From Archangium violaceum Cb vi76 (GTDB taxonomy: Bacteria > Myxococcota > Myxococcia > Myxococcales > Myxococcaceae), in assembly GCF_000733295.1 (NCBI RefSeq), contig NZ_JPMI01000425.1, positions 1 through 44,062 on the forward strand: DNA of 44,062 nucleotides, read 5' to 3'. Below, piece by piece: positions 9,797 through 17,414 of the stretch. The notes under the pieces are model-generated. The model did not search any database. It was not told where the DNA came from and saw nothing but the letters and a program-made list of their open reading frames with translations. The stretch's first letter is position 1. Each line of letters opens with the position of its first letter. The position numbers and the translations under genes are program-made.

Positions 9797-10471
9797 TCAC
9801 CCCACCGCGCGCACGGGCTGGGGCTGGAAACCATCCAGGAGCGCCTCCATGAGCCGCTCCACCTGCGCCAACGGCACGCCCTGAATGGTGAGGAGCGTCT
9901 CGCCGCCCTGGGTGCTCGTCTTGAGCTGCACCCGGCCCCCCTGGGCGAAATGCCGCGAGAAGCTGTCCCGCAGGAACTGGATGCGAGCGGCGTCCGTGGC
10001 GGGCATGGTGGCGCGGGACGGCTTGCGCTTGTGCTTCGCCGCCTGCCGCAGTTCCTCCAGGCTGCACTCGGCGAAGGACTTCCGCTCCACCTTCCCGCCC
10101 TCCCGAGGCACCTCGATGGGCGTGAGGCCGGGGTCTCCGGCCGTGAGCTGGATGTCGGCCTCCTTCGCGTAGGCGCGCAGGGTGTAGAGCTTCGTCACGC
10201 CGTGCGTCCTGCACGCCTCCTCGGTGAACTCCCGGGCCACGGCGCCATACCGGGTCAGGGTGGACTGCGAGAGCTCCTGGATGTGCTGGTTGAAGTACAC
10301 CTGGGCGCTCTCGTACTTCTTCTGCTCCGCCAGCTTGTTGTCCACGACGTAGTTGTAGAGGCGGCCGATGTTGTAGTGCCCGGCGTTGCCCTCCTTCAGG
10401 TGAGCGAGAATGGCATCCCGCACCTGCTCGAGCGTCAACGTCAGGAGGTTGCTGCTTGCGTTCGTTCCCAT
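9797..10471 (-). CDS. Unknown soluble protein, 224 aa
   Basis: ATG at 10471 with AGGGGA 4 nt upstream. Not recognised. The N-terminal half is helical and charged (VRDAILAHLKEGNAGHYNIG; later LAEQKKYESAQVYF and LSQSTLTRYGAVAREF), and resembles helical regulatory or DNA-associated domains. It is followed by a basic stretch (KHKRKPSRATM, about 150-160). The C-terminal part (about 165-224) looks like an alpha/beta segment with QFLRDSFSRHFAQGGRVQLKT. No signal peptide or membrane helix. It faces the repeat-bearing divergent region at 10472-10864, so a transcriptional or DNA-binding role is possible but unproven. Confidence 0.7.
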   Translation of the reverse strand: MGTNASSNLLTLTLEQVRDAILAHLKEGNAGHYNIGRLYNYVVDNKLAEQKKYESAQVYFNQHIQELSQSTLTRYGAVAREFTEEACRTHGVTKLYTLRAYAKEADIQLTAGDPGLTPIEVPREGGKVERKSFAECSLEELRQAAKHKRKPSRATMPATDAARIQFLRDSFSRHFAQGGRVQLKTSTQGGETLLTIQGVPLAQVERLMEALLDGFQPQPVRAVG

Positions 10472-10864
10472 GATTCCCCTCAAAAGTGGAGAAGAGGTGA
10501 AGACGCCGCGGTTCACCACGGCAGGCCGGACACGTGGCACATACCGGGCCAGGGGAATGGCTCCAGGAATCCGCCTACTTGCGTGAGCGCTCCTCACAGG
10601 AGGGTCCAAGCTCCCGGAGGGAACAGTCCACGAAGCGGGACTCATTGCATTCCACTGGTCACCGGTGACGAGTGAAACGGAGCGGGTGCATTCCACTGGT
10701 CACCGGTGACGAGTGAAACGGAGCGGGTGCATTCCACTGGTCACCGGTGACGAGTGAAACGGAGCGGGTGCATTCCACTGGTCACCGGTGACGAGTGAAA
10801 CGAAACGCTCTCCCTCACCGCGCCCCAGGGAGGTACAACGGTGGGATGACGGAGGAGTCCAAGC
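10472..10864. promoter_or_regulatory. Divergent intergenic region with iterated operator-like repeats
   Basis: 393 bp between divergent genes. The 10472-10645 half has no coding sequence that I can support; a short CGAAGCGGG at about 10631-10639 resembles the end of the repeat unit next to it. The other half holds four tandem 41-bp repeats (separate entry), ending 63 bp before the GTG of the plus-strand gene and 175 bp from the minus-strand start. The position suggests control mainly of the plus-strand gene. Confidence 0.6.
10646..10802. repeat. Four tandem 41-bp repeats, each with a 28-bp dyad
   Basis: Units begin at 10646, 10687, 10728 and 10769. The first three are identical over 41 bp; the fourth keeps the dyad and diverges after 34 bp. 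Each contains the perfect 12-bp palindrome GTCACCGGTGAC, extending to a 28-bp imperfect dyad (10650-10677 in unit 1) with 12 of 14 base pairs symmetric. A 41-bp period is close to four helical turns, so all dyads face the same side of the helix. There are no unique spacers, so this is not a CRISPR array. Likely an iterated binding site, or alternatively a hairpin-forming element. Confidence 0.9.
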
Positions 10865-11665
10865 GTGGCTGAAAAGAAGACCTGGAAGGGCGGACGCCTG
10901 GGACCGTTCCACCTCGGTAAACGGTACAAGAATGTGGGGACGGACCTGGGCCGGCTCTACGCGGCCCATGATGTCGACACGGGCAACGCGGCCCTGATCG
11001 TCATGCCCTCGGACCACGCGGACCTGGAGTCCTGGAGCGTCCGCGCCACCGCACAAGCCGAGCCTCCCTATCTCGCGCTGGAGGTGGAGCAGGCGCCTGC
11101 CTCGGGCCGACTGCCCGATTTGTCCAACATGCTCGACCTCCTCACCTCCGCCGTGGAGCGCCTGGAGAAGAACGAAGAGGCCCGAGCCCATCTCACGGGC
11201 GGCGCGGTAAGCACCTGGAAGCGGTGGGTGGGGCGCATGAAACGGCTGCTGCGCTCACCCCGCGGACTCCTGGTCGCTGGCCTCGCCGCGCTCGCCCTCT
11301 GCGTGCTCCTCTTGCCACGCCTCTTGGGGGATTCCACCGCACCCGGCAGCGAGGGGCGGGCCAGCACTGGCGCCGGCGCATTGGCGATGACCGAGCCCAA
11401 GGCTCCCACGCTGGTGGACCTCGACCCCTCTGACGTGCCGGCCATCACCTATCCACTGCCCGCCAGGCCTTTCAGTGACCAGGCCAAGGCGCCCTGCTTT
11501 CCCAAGTCGGGCGAGGTGGAGATCAACGGTGGGTGCTGGGTGGCACTCGAGAAGCGCCCTCCCTGCTACGAGAACCAGGCCGAGCACCAGGGCAAGTGTT
11601 ACATGCCGGTCTCGGCGAAATCCCACGAGAAGAAGCGACGCGAGCCGCACTCCGTGCAACCGTGA
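10865..11665 (+). CDS. Membrane protein resembling a kinase without catalytic core
   Basis: 266 aa. GTG start at 10865 with GGAGGAG about 9 nt upstream. The first 50 residues (LGPFHLGKRY...DLGRLYAAHDVDTG...ALIVMP) look like the N-lobe opening of a Hanks kinase with the Lys position lost. No HRD or DFG follows. A single transmembrane helix lies at about 134-154. The C-terminal tail has a GGCWVALEKRPPC/GKCYMPV cysteine motif that I associate with the tails of some myxobacterial membrane kinases. It therefore looks like a kinase-derived protein that lost the catalytic core but kept the flanks, perhaps a sensor or scaffold. Downstream of the tandem dyad repeats, which probably regulate it. The kinase relationship is inference. 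Confidence 0.75.
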   Translation: MAEKKTWKGGRLGPFHLGKRYKNVGTDLGRLYAAHDVDTGNAALIVMPSDHADLESWSVRATAQAEPPYLALEVEQAPASGRLPDLSNMLDLLTSAVERLEKNEEARAHLTGGAVSTWKRWVGRMKRLLRSPRGLLVAGLAALALCVLLLPRLLGDSTAPGSEGRASTGAGALAMTEPKAPTLVDLDPSDVPAITYPLPARPFSDQAKAPCFPKSGEVEINGGCWVALEKRPPCYENQAEHQGKCYMPVSAKSHEKKRREPHSVQP

Positions 11666-11725
11666 CCGGAGAGTCCCCAGCGGCATGCGCTATGGTTCGC
11701 TCCCCTTCCTGGAGCGGAACGACGC

Positions 11726-13711
11726 ATGAGAGGACGCCTCTCCCTGCTGCTGTGCGGCTTGCTGCTGCTCGCCGGTTGTCATCGAAGCACGAGGTCCGAC
11801 GAGGCCACCTCCGACTGCCGGCACTCCGAGTCCATCTGCGGCTCGGGCACGACCTGCGCCGCCAACGGGCAGTGCCTGATGGACTGCCGGGAGAACCTCG
11901 CCGATGCCTGCGGCCCGGGGCTGCTCTGCAACCAGGGCACCGGCGCGTGTGTGGCCGCCCAGAAGCTCGACTGCAACGAGGTGCCCGGCCTGTGCTGGGA
12001 AAACCAGGTCTGCGACGCACCCACCGGCTACTGCCGCGAGGCCTCCATCGACACCGCGCTGGCCTATGACGTCCAGCTCTACGACTACACGCTGCACGTC
12101 GACACCGCTGTGAGCACCTTCTCCGGCCAGGTGAGCATCTTCCTCGTGGCCACGCGTGGCGGCACGGCCACCCTCACCCTCGACGTGGGCAAGACGGTGG
12201 AGGTCCCCGTCGAGGGAGGCACGGCACCGTACACACCGTACACGGTCACCTCGGTGAAGAGCCGCTCCGGTGCCGCGCTGGCCTTCACCCAGGACTCCAC
12301 CGCGGGCACCCTCACCGTGACGCTCGGAACGCCGCTCGAGGCCAACGCCTCCGAGGTGCTCACGGTCGCCTATCAGGGGCCCCTCAACCCCATCTCCGGC
12401 AGGAAGCACGACCTCTACTTCACGGGCCTCATGAGGCGGGAGGGCAAGCTGGGGCACCCGCTCGTGCAGACCTTCGGGTGGCCCCACCACACGCGCCGCT
12501 GGCTTCCCAGCCATGACCATCCCCGCGACATCGCTCGCGCCATCGCCCGCGTCAGCATCGACAATGGCCTCCCCGTCCAGGCCAACGGCGTGCTCGTCCA
12601 GGAGTCCGAGGACACGCCCCACCGCCGCACCTTCCTCCTGCGCCAGCCGGTGCCCACCTACGCCCTGAACTTCATCGCCTCGGACTACACCCGCGTCCCG
12701 ATCGGCACCGTGGATGGGGTCCAGGTGGAGGCATACATGTACCCGGTGGCCGCGGAGAGCGCGGTTCCCCCGCTCTGGTGGACCGGGACGCTCGGGGCGA
12801 TGAAGTACCTCAACGAGGCACTCGGGCCCTTCCCCTTCGAGCGCTACGCGATGATGCAGGTGCCCTCGGCCCTGGGCGGCATGGAGCACGCCACGGTGGT
12901 GTCCATCGCCGACACCCGCACCGAGGGGCCCGATGCGGAGGGCCACGGGAACAAGCTCGTCATCCACGAGATGCTCCACCACTGGTGGGGGGACAGCGCC
13001 CACCAGTCGAGCTGGGAGGAGTTCTGGCTCAACGAGAGTCTCGCGTCCTTCTACACGGCCGAGGCGCTCGGCGTGCTCGGTGGCAGGAGCGCGTTCCAGG
13101 CGGAGCTGGACCGGATGAAGGCGGCGATCTTCAAGTCACCCGCCCGCTACGATGACGACGCGCTCCGCTGGTCACGCCACCCCGAGGAGGTCCCCGGCGA
13201 GACCACCCGGGCCTCCTTCGCCGCGCCCTACGTGAAGGGACCCTGGATCTGGCAGATGATCCGCCTCCAGCTCGGTGAGTCCGCCTTCGCCGCGTTCATG
13301 AAGAGGTTCTACGCGGCCACGCGCTTCAAGCCGTACAGCACCACCCAGTTGCTCGCCCTGCTCAACGCCGAGAGCGCGGTGGACTTCACTCCCTTCTTCA
13401 AGGAGTGGGTGTACGGCAGGGGCTGGCCGAAGCTCGCGAGCACCTGGAGTTACGACAGCGCCCGCCGGGTCATCCGCCTCACGGTCCGGCAGACCCAGGA
13501 CGTGGCGCGGTACGGCAGCTACACCTTCAGCGGGCCCCTGGCACTGAAGTACGTCTTCGACGACGCGGACGCGGCGACCGCCTCCTGCACCGGAGAGGTG
13601 ACCTTCACCGGGGGCGCGCTCGAGTCCACGGTGGACATCCCGTGCGCCCGAGCGCCCACCACGATGAGCCAGCCATTCAGCCGGGACCTGCTCGTCGAGC
13701 TCGCCCCGTAG
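11726..13711 (+). CDS. M1-family aminopeptidase lipoprotein
   Basis: 661 aa. ATG at 11726; CTGGAGCGGAAC provides GGAG. Signal peptide with lipobox LAGC (Cys18), then a cysteine-rich region to about residue 110 (repeated CGSGTTCAANGQC-like modules) not found in ordinary M1 enzymes. The M1 body follows: a beta-rich N-domain, GGMEH at about 390 (the exopeptidase GAMEN variant), HEMLHHWW with His414, Glu415, His418, and the third zinc ligand Glu437 in NESLASF, spaced exactly HExxH-x18-E. A tyrosine-containing catalytic segment (around YVKGPWIW) and a C-terminal domain complete it. Predicted to trim peptides at the cell surface, which fits a predatory or proteolytic lifestyle. The C-terminus is shorter than in full-length PepN. 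Confidence 0.92.
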   Translation: MRGRLSLLLCGLLLLAGCHRSTRSDEATSDCRHSESICGSGTTCAANGQCLMDCRENLADACGPGLLCNQGTGACVAAQKLDCNEVPGLCWENQVCDAPTGYCREASIDTALAYDVQLYDYTLHVDTAVSTFSGQVSIFLVATRGGTATLTLDVGKTVEVPVEGGTAPYTPYTVTSVKSRSGAALAFTQDSTAGTLTVTLGTPLEANASEVLTVAYQGPLNPISGRKHDLYFTGLMRREGKLGHPLVQTFGWPHHTRRWLPSHDHPRDIARAIARVSIDNGLPVQANGVLVQESEDTPHRRTFLLRQPVPTYALNFIASDYTRVPIGTVDGVQVEAYMYPVAAESAVPPLWWTGTLGAMKYLNEALGPFPFERYAMMQVPSALGGMEHATVVSIADTRTEGPDAEGHGNKLVIHEMLHHWWGDSAHQSSWEEFWLNESLASFYTAEALGVLGGRSAFQAELDRMKAAIFKSPARYDDDALRWSRHPEEVPGETTRASFAAPYVKGPWIWQMIRLQLGESAFAAFMKRFYAATRFKPYSTTQLLALLNAESAVDFTPFFKEWVYGRGWPKLASTWSYDSARRVIRLTVRQTQDVARYGSYTFSGPLALKYVFDDADAATASCTGEVTFTGGALESTVDIPCARAPTTMSQPFSRDLLVELAP

Positions 13712-13770
13712 ATGATCGCGGAAGCCCCACGGGAAGTGCATCCCACGGCCCCGATCGCGGAGATGACACC

Positions 13771-14574
13771 GTGAAAATCGAAGAGGTCTTCGCGGACGCA
13801 TCGCAATTCACTTCGCCCCGATGGAGCGCTGCCAGGGCCAAGGGTCAAGCAGAGGAAAAAGAACTCTGGGACTACCTTTATGAACTCCCGTCCTTCATCC
13901 GAGAAACAGGCCAGGCCTATCGGTTCGAGGCTCATCTCGAGGGGCGCGACCCTGCTACTCGTCCACATCCAAGCGCCGCGTTACAGGCGCTCACGAAAGG
14001 GAGCGCGCGACAAGCGATGGAGCTCCTCCTGAAAGTGTGGGACGAAACGACCGAGCCTGAACAGAGACAGTCCGTGCTCGTTCTCACCCGCCTTCTCGAC
14101 TTCATCGCCGACACGGGCCAGGCCGATGCATTCGACGACTACGTCAAGAACCGGCTCGAATATGCCCCGCTCGCCATGGCCTGGTTCGCGACGCGAGACG
14201 AGGCGGAAGCATGGCTGCGGGGACTCGTGGAGCCGCCAAGCCCCGCTCGAATCATCATCGGCGACGAGTACCATCGGGTGTGGTGCTCTCGCGAAGATAA
14301 CGCTCGCTCCATCGCTCGCGATTACGTCATCGAGCCCTATATCGAAGCGCTCACTGCGAGAGGACTACCTCCCGCGGTGCCATCCTTCGAAAGCCGCGAG
14401 GACGCATCAGCATGGCTCTCAGAGCACCCGGTTTCTCCCTTTGGTTTCATCTCCATCGCAGGGGAGAGCCACCTCGCGGTGCACCACAAGAGGCTGAAGC
14501 GCCATACGCTTCACCCCGTGGCCTCCGCGTTGAGTGAATGGGAGGAGGAGAAGAAGCGAAGGGCCGGGAGATAA
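13771..14574 (+). CDS. Unknown protein of lower GC content, 267 aa
   Basis: GTG start at 13771 with CGGAGATGACACC upstream. Not recognised. The protein is helical and charged in its first 130 residues (RARQAMELLLKVWD-like segments, LLDFIADTGQADAFDDYV), then carries two similar alpha/beta segments, each built as ARIIIGDEYHRVWCSRED and FGFISIAGESHLAVHHKR, with an EAWLRG/ASAWLSEH helix before each: an internal duplication. No signal peptide or membrane helix. Base composition is unlike the neighbours: in 13801-13920 I count 66 G+C of 120, against 40 of 60 in 13201-13260. This suggests later acquisition. Convergent with the CxxCH lipoprotein gene through a strong shared hairpin. Confidence 0.75.
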   Translation: MKIEEVFADASQFTSPRWSAARAKGQAEEKELWDYLYELPSFIRETGQAYRFEAHLEGRDPATRPHPSAALQALTKGSARQAMELLLKVWDETTEPEQRQSVLVLTRLLDFIADTGQADAFDDYVKNRLEYAPLAMAWFATRDEAEAWLRGLVEPPSPARIIIGDEYHRVWCSREDNARSIARDYVIEPYIEALTARGLPPAVPSFESREDASAWLSEHPVSPFGFISIAGESHLAVHHKRLKRHTLHPVASALSEWEEEKKRRAGR

Positions 14575-14584
14575 CTCCCGGCCC
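14561..14584. terminator. Bidirectional hairpin terminator containing a stop codon
   Basis: Perfect 10-bp stem GGGCCGGGAG / CTCCCGGCCC with the 4-nt loop ATAA; the TAA stop of the plus-strand gene is in the loop. It lies 10 bp from the end of the opposing gene (14594). Very stable and placed between convergent genes; no long U-tract. Confidence 0.75.
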
Positions 14585-14593
14585 CTGCCCACT

Positions 14594-15979
14594 TCAGTTC
14601 TCCACGGCTCCGGAGAGGAACACCCAGTTCTCGATGGACTGGCGCTCCTCATCGGGCAGCGGCGAGTTGCCGTTGAGCGGGTTGATGGGCATCCGGGCGC
14701 CAACGATGCTGCCGTCACCCGTGAGCTTGAGGACCAGGTAGCTCTTGTCCAGGCTGCCCGGCTGGATGAGGTTCATCGTGGGCTTCTGGAGGGAGGGCTT
14801 GAGCACCAGTCGCTCGTAGACCTCGTGCGAGGTGCCGAGCAGGTTCAACCCGCCCTGCGGATTCTCGCCACCATGGCAGCCGCCGCAGTTGGACTGGAGG
14901 ATGGGCAGCACGCGCGCGCTCCACGTGTCCCCGGAGCCCGCGAGGCTCAGGGCCGACGGGTTCTCCGAGTACGAGCACGTGTTGTAGTCGATGGCCGAGC
15001 TCAGGCTCCACTGCCTGGCGTTCAGATCGAGCCCCTCGATGAAACACATCAGCGCCAGCATGTCCTGCACGTTGGGCGGCTGGTTGGCCAGCGGCATGCG
15101 CGTGCCGGGCACCGGCTGCTCCTCTCCCGTGGACGCCTTCATGTACCCGCGCAGGCGCGCCACCAGGTAGCTCTCCTCGGGCCTGCCCGGCTTGATGAGC
15201 GGCACGGTGTTGCCGATGATGCGCGCCCCGTAGATGTCGTTGCGGTTCTGGTCCCCCTGGACGATGCCGCTCGCCACCAGGCCCTCCACGGTGTCGCGCT
15301 GGTTCTCGCGCACCTCGGCGAAGAGGTGCTTCCGGTCACCGAGAATCCACCAGCGCGTCTCGTAGCTGGCGAAGGCCAGTTCCTGCACGTCGCCCTGGTC
15401 GTTGATGAAGTTGCGGATGAACGTGCCCGTGGCGTTGATGCGTTCGCTGTTCACCGGCACCGCGTCGTGCAGGTGCAGGTGCAGGCCCGGCGTGCTCTCG
15501 TCCGGCCGCGTCCCTCCCCCCAGCTCCGGAGTCTCTCCGCGGACGAGCTCGAACCAGCCAATCTCTATCTCCTTGAAGGCCGGCTCGCTGAAGCGGAAGC
15601 GGTCTCCCAGGCGCTCGCACCGGTCGAACACACCGGTCGCGGTTCCCGACTGCACGTTGCACGGAGCGCCAATGGAGGCCATGAAGGTCCCCGGCGTGTG
15701 CAGATCCGGGTACTCCTTCTGGTTGTGGCACACGCCGTTGGTGCCGCTGCAGGTGCGCATCACCAGCTTGCGGTGCAGATCAATCCCCGTGGGATAGATG
15801 AGCTGGGCCCCCAGCACATCCACGTCCGAGCCGGTGTACGGCGTCACGTTCGAAGTGCCAGCCGGCGTGGGGCGCTGCGGGTCGAAGGGGATGGTGCCCG
15901 GGTCATCCGTGTTGGAGCCCGGAGAGCCGCAGGCCAGCGCCAGGGCTCCGAGAGTGGCGGCGAGAAGAGAGCGCTTCAT
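14594..15979 (-). CDS. PSCyt1-like CxxCH lipoprotein
   Basis: 461 aa. ATG at 15979 overlaps the stop of the upstream DUF1501 gene (ATGA). Signal peptide with a lipobox ending ALAC (Cys17). The C-terminal part has a heme-c-type motif CGGCH (365-369) within VLPILQSNCGGCHGG..GGLNL, the classical opening of the Planctomycete cytochrome-C PSCyt1 domain. A second Cys...CysHis pair with an unusual six-residue gap (Cys77, Cys84, His85) could be a degenerate heme site. Predicted envelope lipoprotein carrying one or two c-type hemes, electron acceptor or donor for the cluster. Coupled translation with the DUF1501 gene supports a joint function. Confidence 0.85.
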   Translation of the reverse strand: MKRSLLAATLGALALACGSPGSNTDDPGTIPFDPQRPTPAGTSNVTPYTGSDVDVLGAQLIYPTGIDLHRKLVMRTCSGTNGVCHNQKEYPDLHTPGTFMASIGAPCNVQSGTATGVFDRCERLGDRFRFSEPAFKEIEIGWFELVRGETPELGGGTRPDESTPGLHLHLHDAVPVNSERINATGTFIRNFINDQGDVQELAFASYETRWWILGDRKHLFAEVRENQRDTVEGLVASGIVQGDQNRNDIYGARIIGNTVPLIKPGRPEESYLVARLRGYMKASTGEEQPVPGTRMPLANQPPNVQDMLALMCFIEGLDLNARQWSLSSAIDYNTCSYSENPSALSLAGSGDTWSARVLPILQSNCGGCHGGENPQGGLNLLGTSHEVYERLVLKPSLQKPTMNLIQPGSLDKSYLVLKLTGDGSIVGARMPINPLNGNSPLPDEERQSIENWVFLSGAVEN

Positions 15980-17397
15980 GCGAAGAAGTCCTGGATGGGG
16001 GCGTCGGCGGGGAAGATGCCCTGGTGGTCGGCACCGAGCATGTCCAACATCGTCTTGAGCACGGAACGGTACGAATACACCTGGCCGGTGGCCTTGAGGT
16101 TGGAGCGGTTCACCGAGCCGAGGCTCTTGCCGCCCTTGCCCGCGGCGATGATGACACCGCCCATGAAGGGCATGGACATCCACCGGGTGGCCAGGTCGCT
16201 GCCGTGGTCACTGCCGTTGGCGGAGTTGTAACGGCTGCCGCCCGTGGTGCGGCCGAACTCGCTGCCGAGCACCACCAGCGTCTTGTCCCAGTACGTCCCG
16301 CCCTCGGGGTGCTGCATCTTCTGGAGGGCCGTGCGCAGGCCACTCACCAGCCGGTTGGCCGCGTCCATCTCGTTCGGCAGCTCCATGTCCTCGCGCGAGT
16401 GGTAGTCGTAACCGCCCTGGTTGAGGAACACCGCCGGGCAGCCGAAGTGGAAGAGGCGCAGCGCGAGCGCCGCCCGCTGGCCCGTGCCGTCCGTGCCCAG
16501 CAGCGTGCGCAGCTCGGCGTTGCTGATGCCGTCCACCTGCTCCTGCGAGGCCTGCCCTTCGCCGCTCACCCGCAGCAGGGGGTCGCGGAAGATCTTCCCG
16601 TAGTCGCTCGTGGCCTTGCGCGTCTGCTGGTACGTCTCCACGCCGCCGCGCAGCGCCGTGTGCAGCCGCGCGTGGAAGCGGGCGTCCATCTTGCCGGGAA
16701 GGGCCTTGGCCCACGCCGGCAGCGTCGAGTCCGGGTCCACGCTGAAGCGCTCGAAGCCGCTGCCCTCCAGCACCGGCGGCCGGTAGGTGGCGTAGTCGCC
16801 CGCGCCCGTGGCCATGCCCGCCTCGCCCATGCTGAAGGCCGGCAGCAGGGTGACGCCCCGCGAGGCCGCCTCCTTCACGCGCTCGCGCACCCCGTAGTTG
16901 ACGAGTGTGAGGAAGCCGGTGGCCCCCCCCACGTAGCCCGTGAGGAAGCGCTCCAGGCCCGTGCCGTGGCCCCCGTCCGCGCGCGCCGAGAAGGGCTCGT
17001 GGTCCACGCACGGCAGCACGCACATCTCGTTGGTGAAGTCGGTGACGGGCTTCATCCCCAGGTCTCGCCGGGGCTTGTTGGCCTCACCCTCCAACCACGT
17101 GGCGCGCTCCAGCAGCCTGCCCGCGCCCCACTCGGTGCCGGACGCGCGCTTGTCCGAGAGGCCGAAGGGGTTGAACTCGTCCGCCACGTCGCTGTTGAAG
17201 GCGGTGGTGAAGCGGAAGCCGCCGGACAGGCGGATGTAGATGAGGTGGCGGACGCTGCCGTGCCCGGGCGTCTGGGCACGGGCCTCGCCCGGCAGCCACA
17301 GGTGGGGGAAGGCCAGCGCGGCGGTGCCAGCGCCCAGCCCCTGCAACAGCCGGCGGCGGCCAAGAACAACGGACTTCTTGTCATCGGAGTCGGACAT
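15976..17397 (-). CDS. Tat-exported DUF1501 protein
   Basis: 473 aa. ATG at 17397 with GGAG about 11 nt upstream. The twin-arginine signal (GRRRLLQGLGAG, Arg14-16, then a hydrophobic stretch and ARA cleavage-like site) predicts export in folded form. The body matches DUF1501, a family related to the alkaline phosphatase/sulfatase fold: LIYIRLSGGFRF near the start, EFGRTTGGSRYNSANGSDHG (about 385-404) and GAGKGGKS near the C-terminus. DUF1501 proteins usually occur beside DUF1549/PSCyt genes, as here. The reaction catalysed is not established. It overlaps the CxxCH lipoprotein gene by 4 nt and follows the DUF1549-like gene by 17 nt, so these three form a tight operon. Confidence 0.9.
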   Translation of the reverse strand: MSDSDDKKSVVLGRRRLLQGLGAGTAALAFPHLWLPGEARAQTPGHGSVRHLIYIRLSGGFRFTTAFNSDVADEFNPFGLSDKRASGTEWGAGRLLERATWLEGEANKPRRDLGMKPVTDFTNEMCVLPCVDHEPFSARADGGHGTGLERFLTGYVGGATGFLTLVNYGVRERVKEAASRGVTLLPAFSMGEAGMATGAGDYATYRPPVLEGSGFERFSVDPDSTLPAWAKALPGKMDARFHARLHTALRGGVETYQQTRKATSDYGKIFRDPLLRVSGEGQASQEQVDGISNAELRTLLGTDGTGQRAALALRLFHFGCPAVFLNQGGYDYHSREDMELPNEMDAANRLVSGLRTALQKMQHPEGGTYWDKTLVVLGSEFGRTTGGSRYNSANGSDHGSDLATRWMSMPFMGGVIIAAGKGGKSLGSVNRSNLKATGQVYSYRSVLKTMLDMLGADHQGIFPADAPIQDFFA

Positions 17398-17414
17398 GGG
17401 AAGGGGCTCCGGGG

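Noticed and set aside
10646-10802. CRISPR array
   Set aside because: Units are contiguous, without unique spacers, and no cas gene is nearby.
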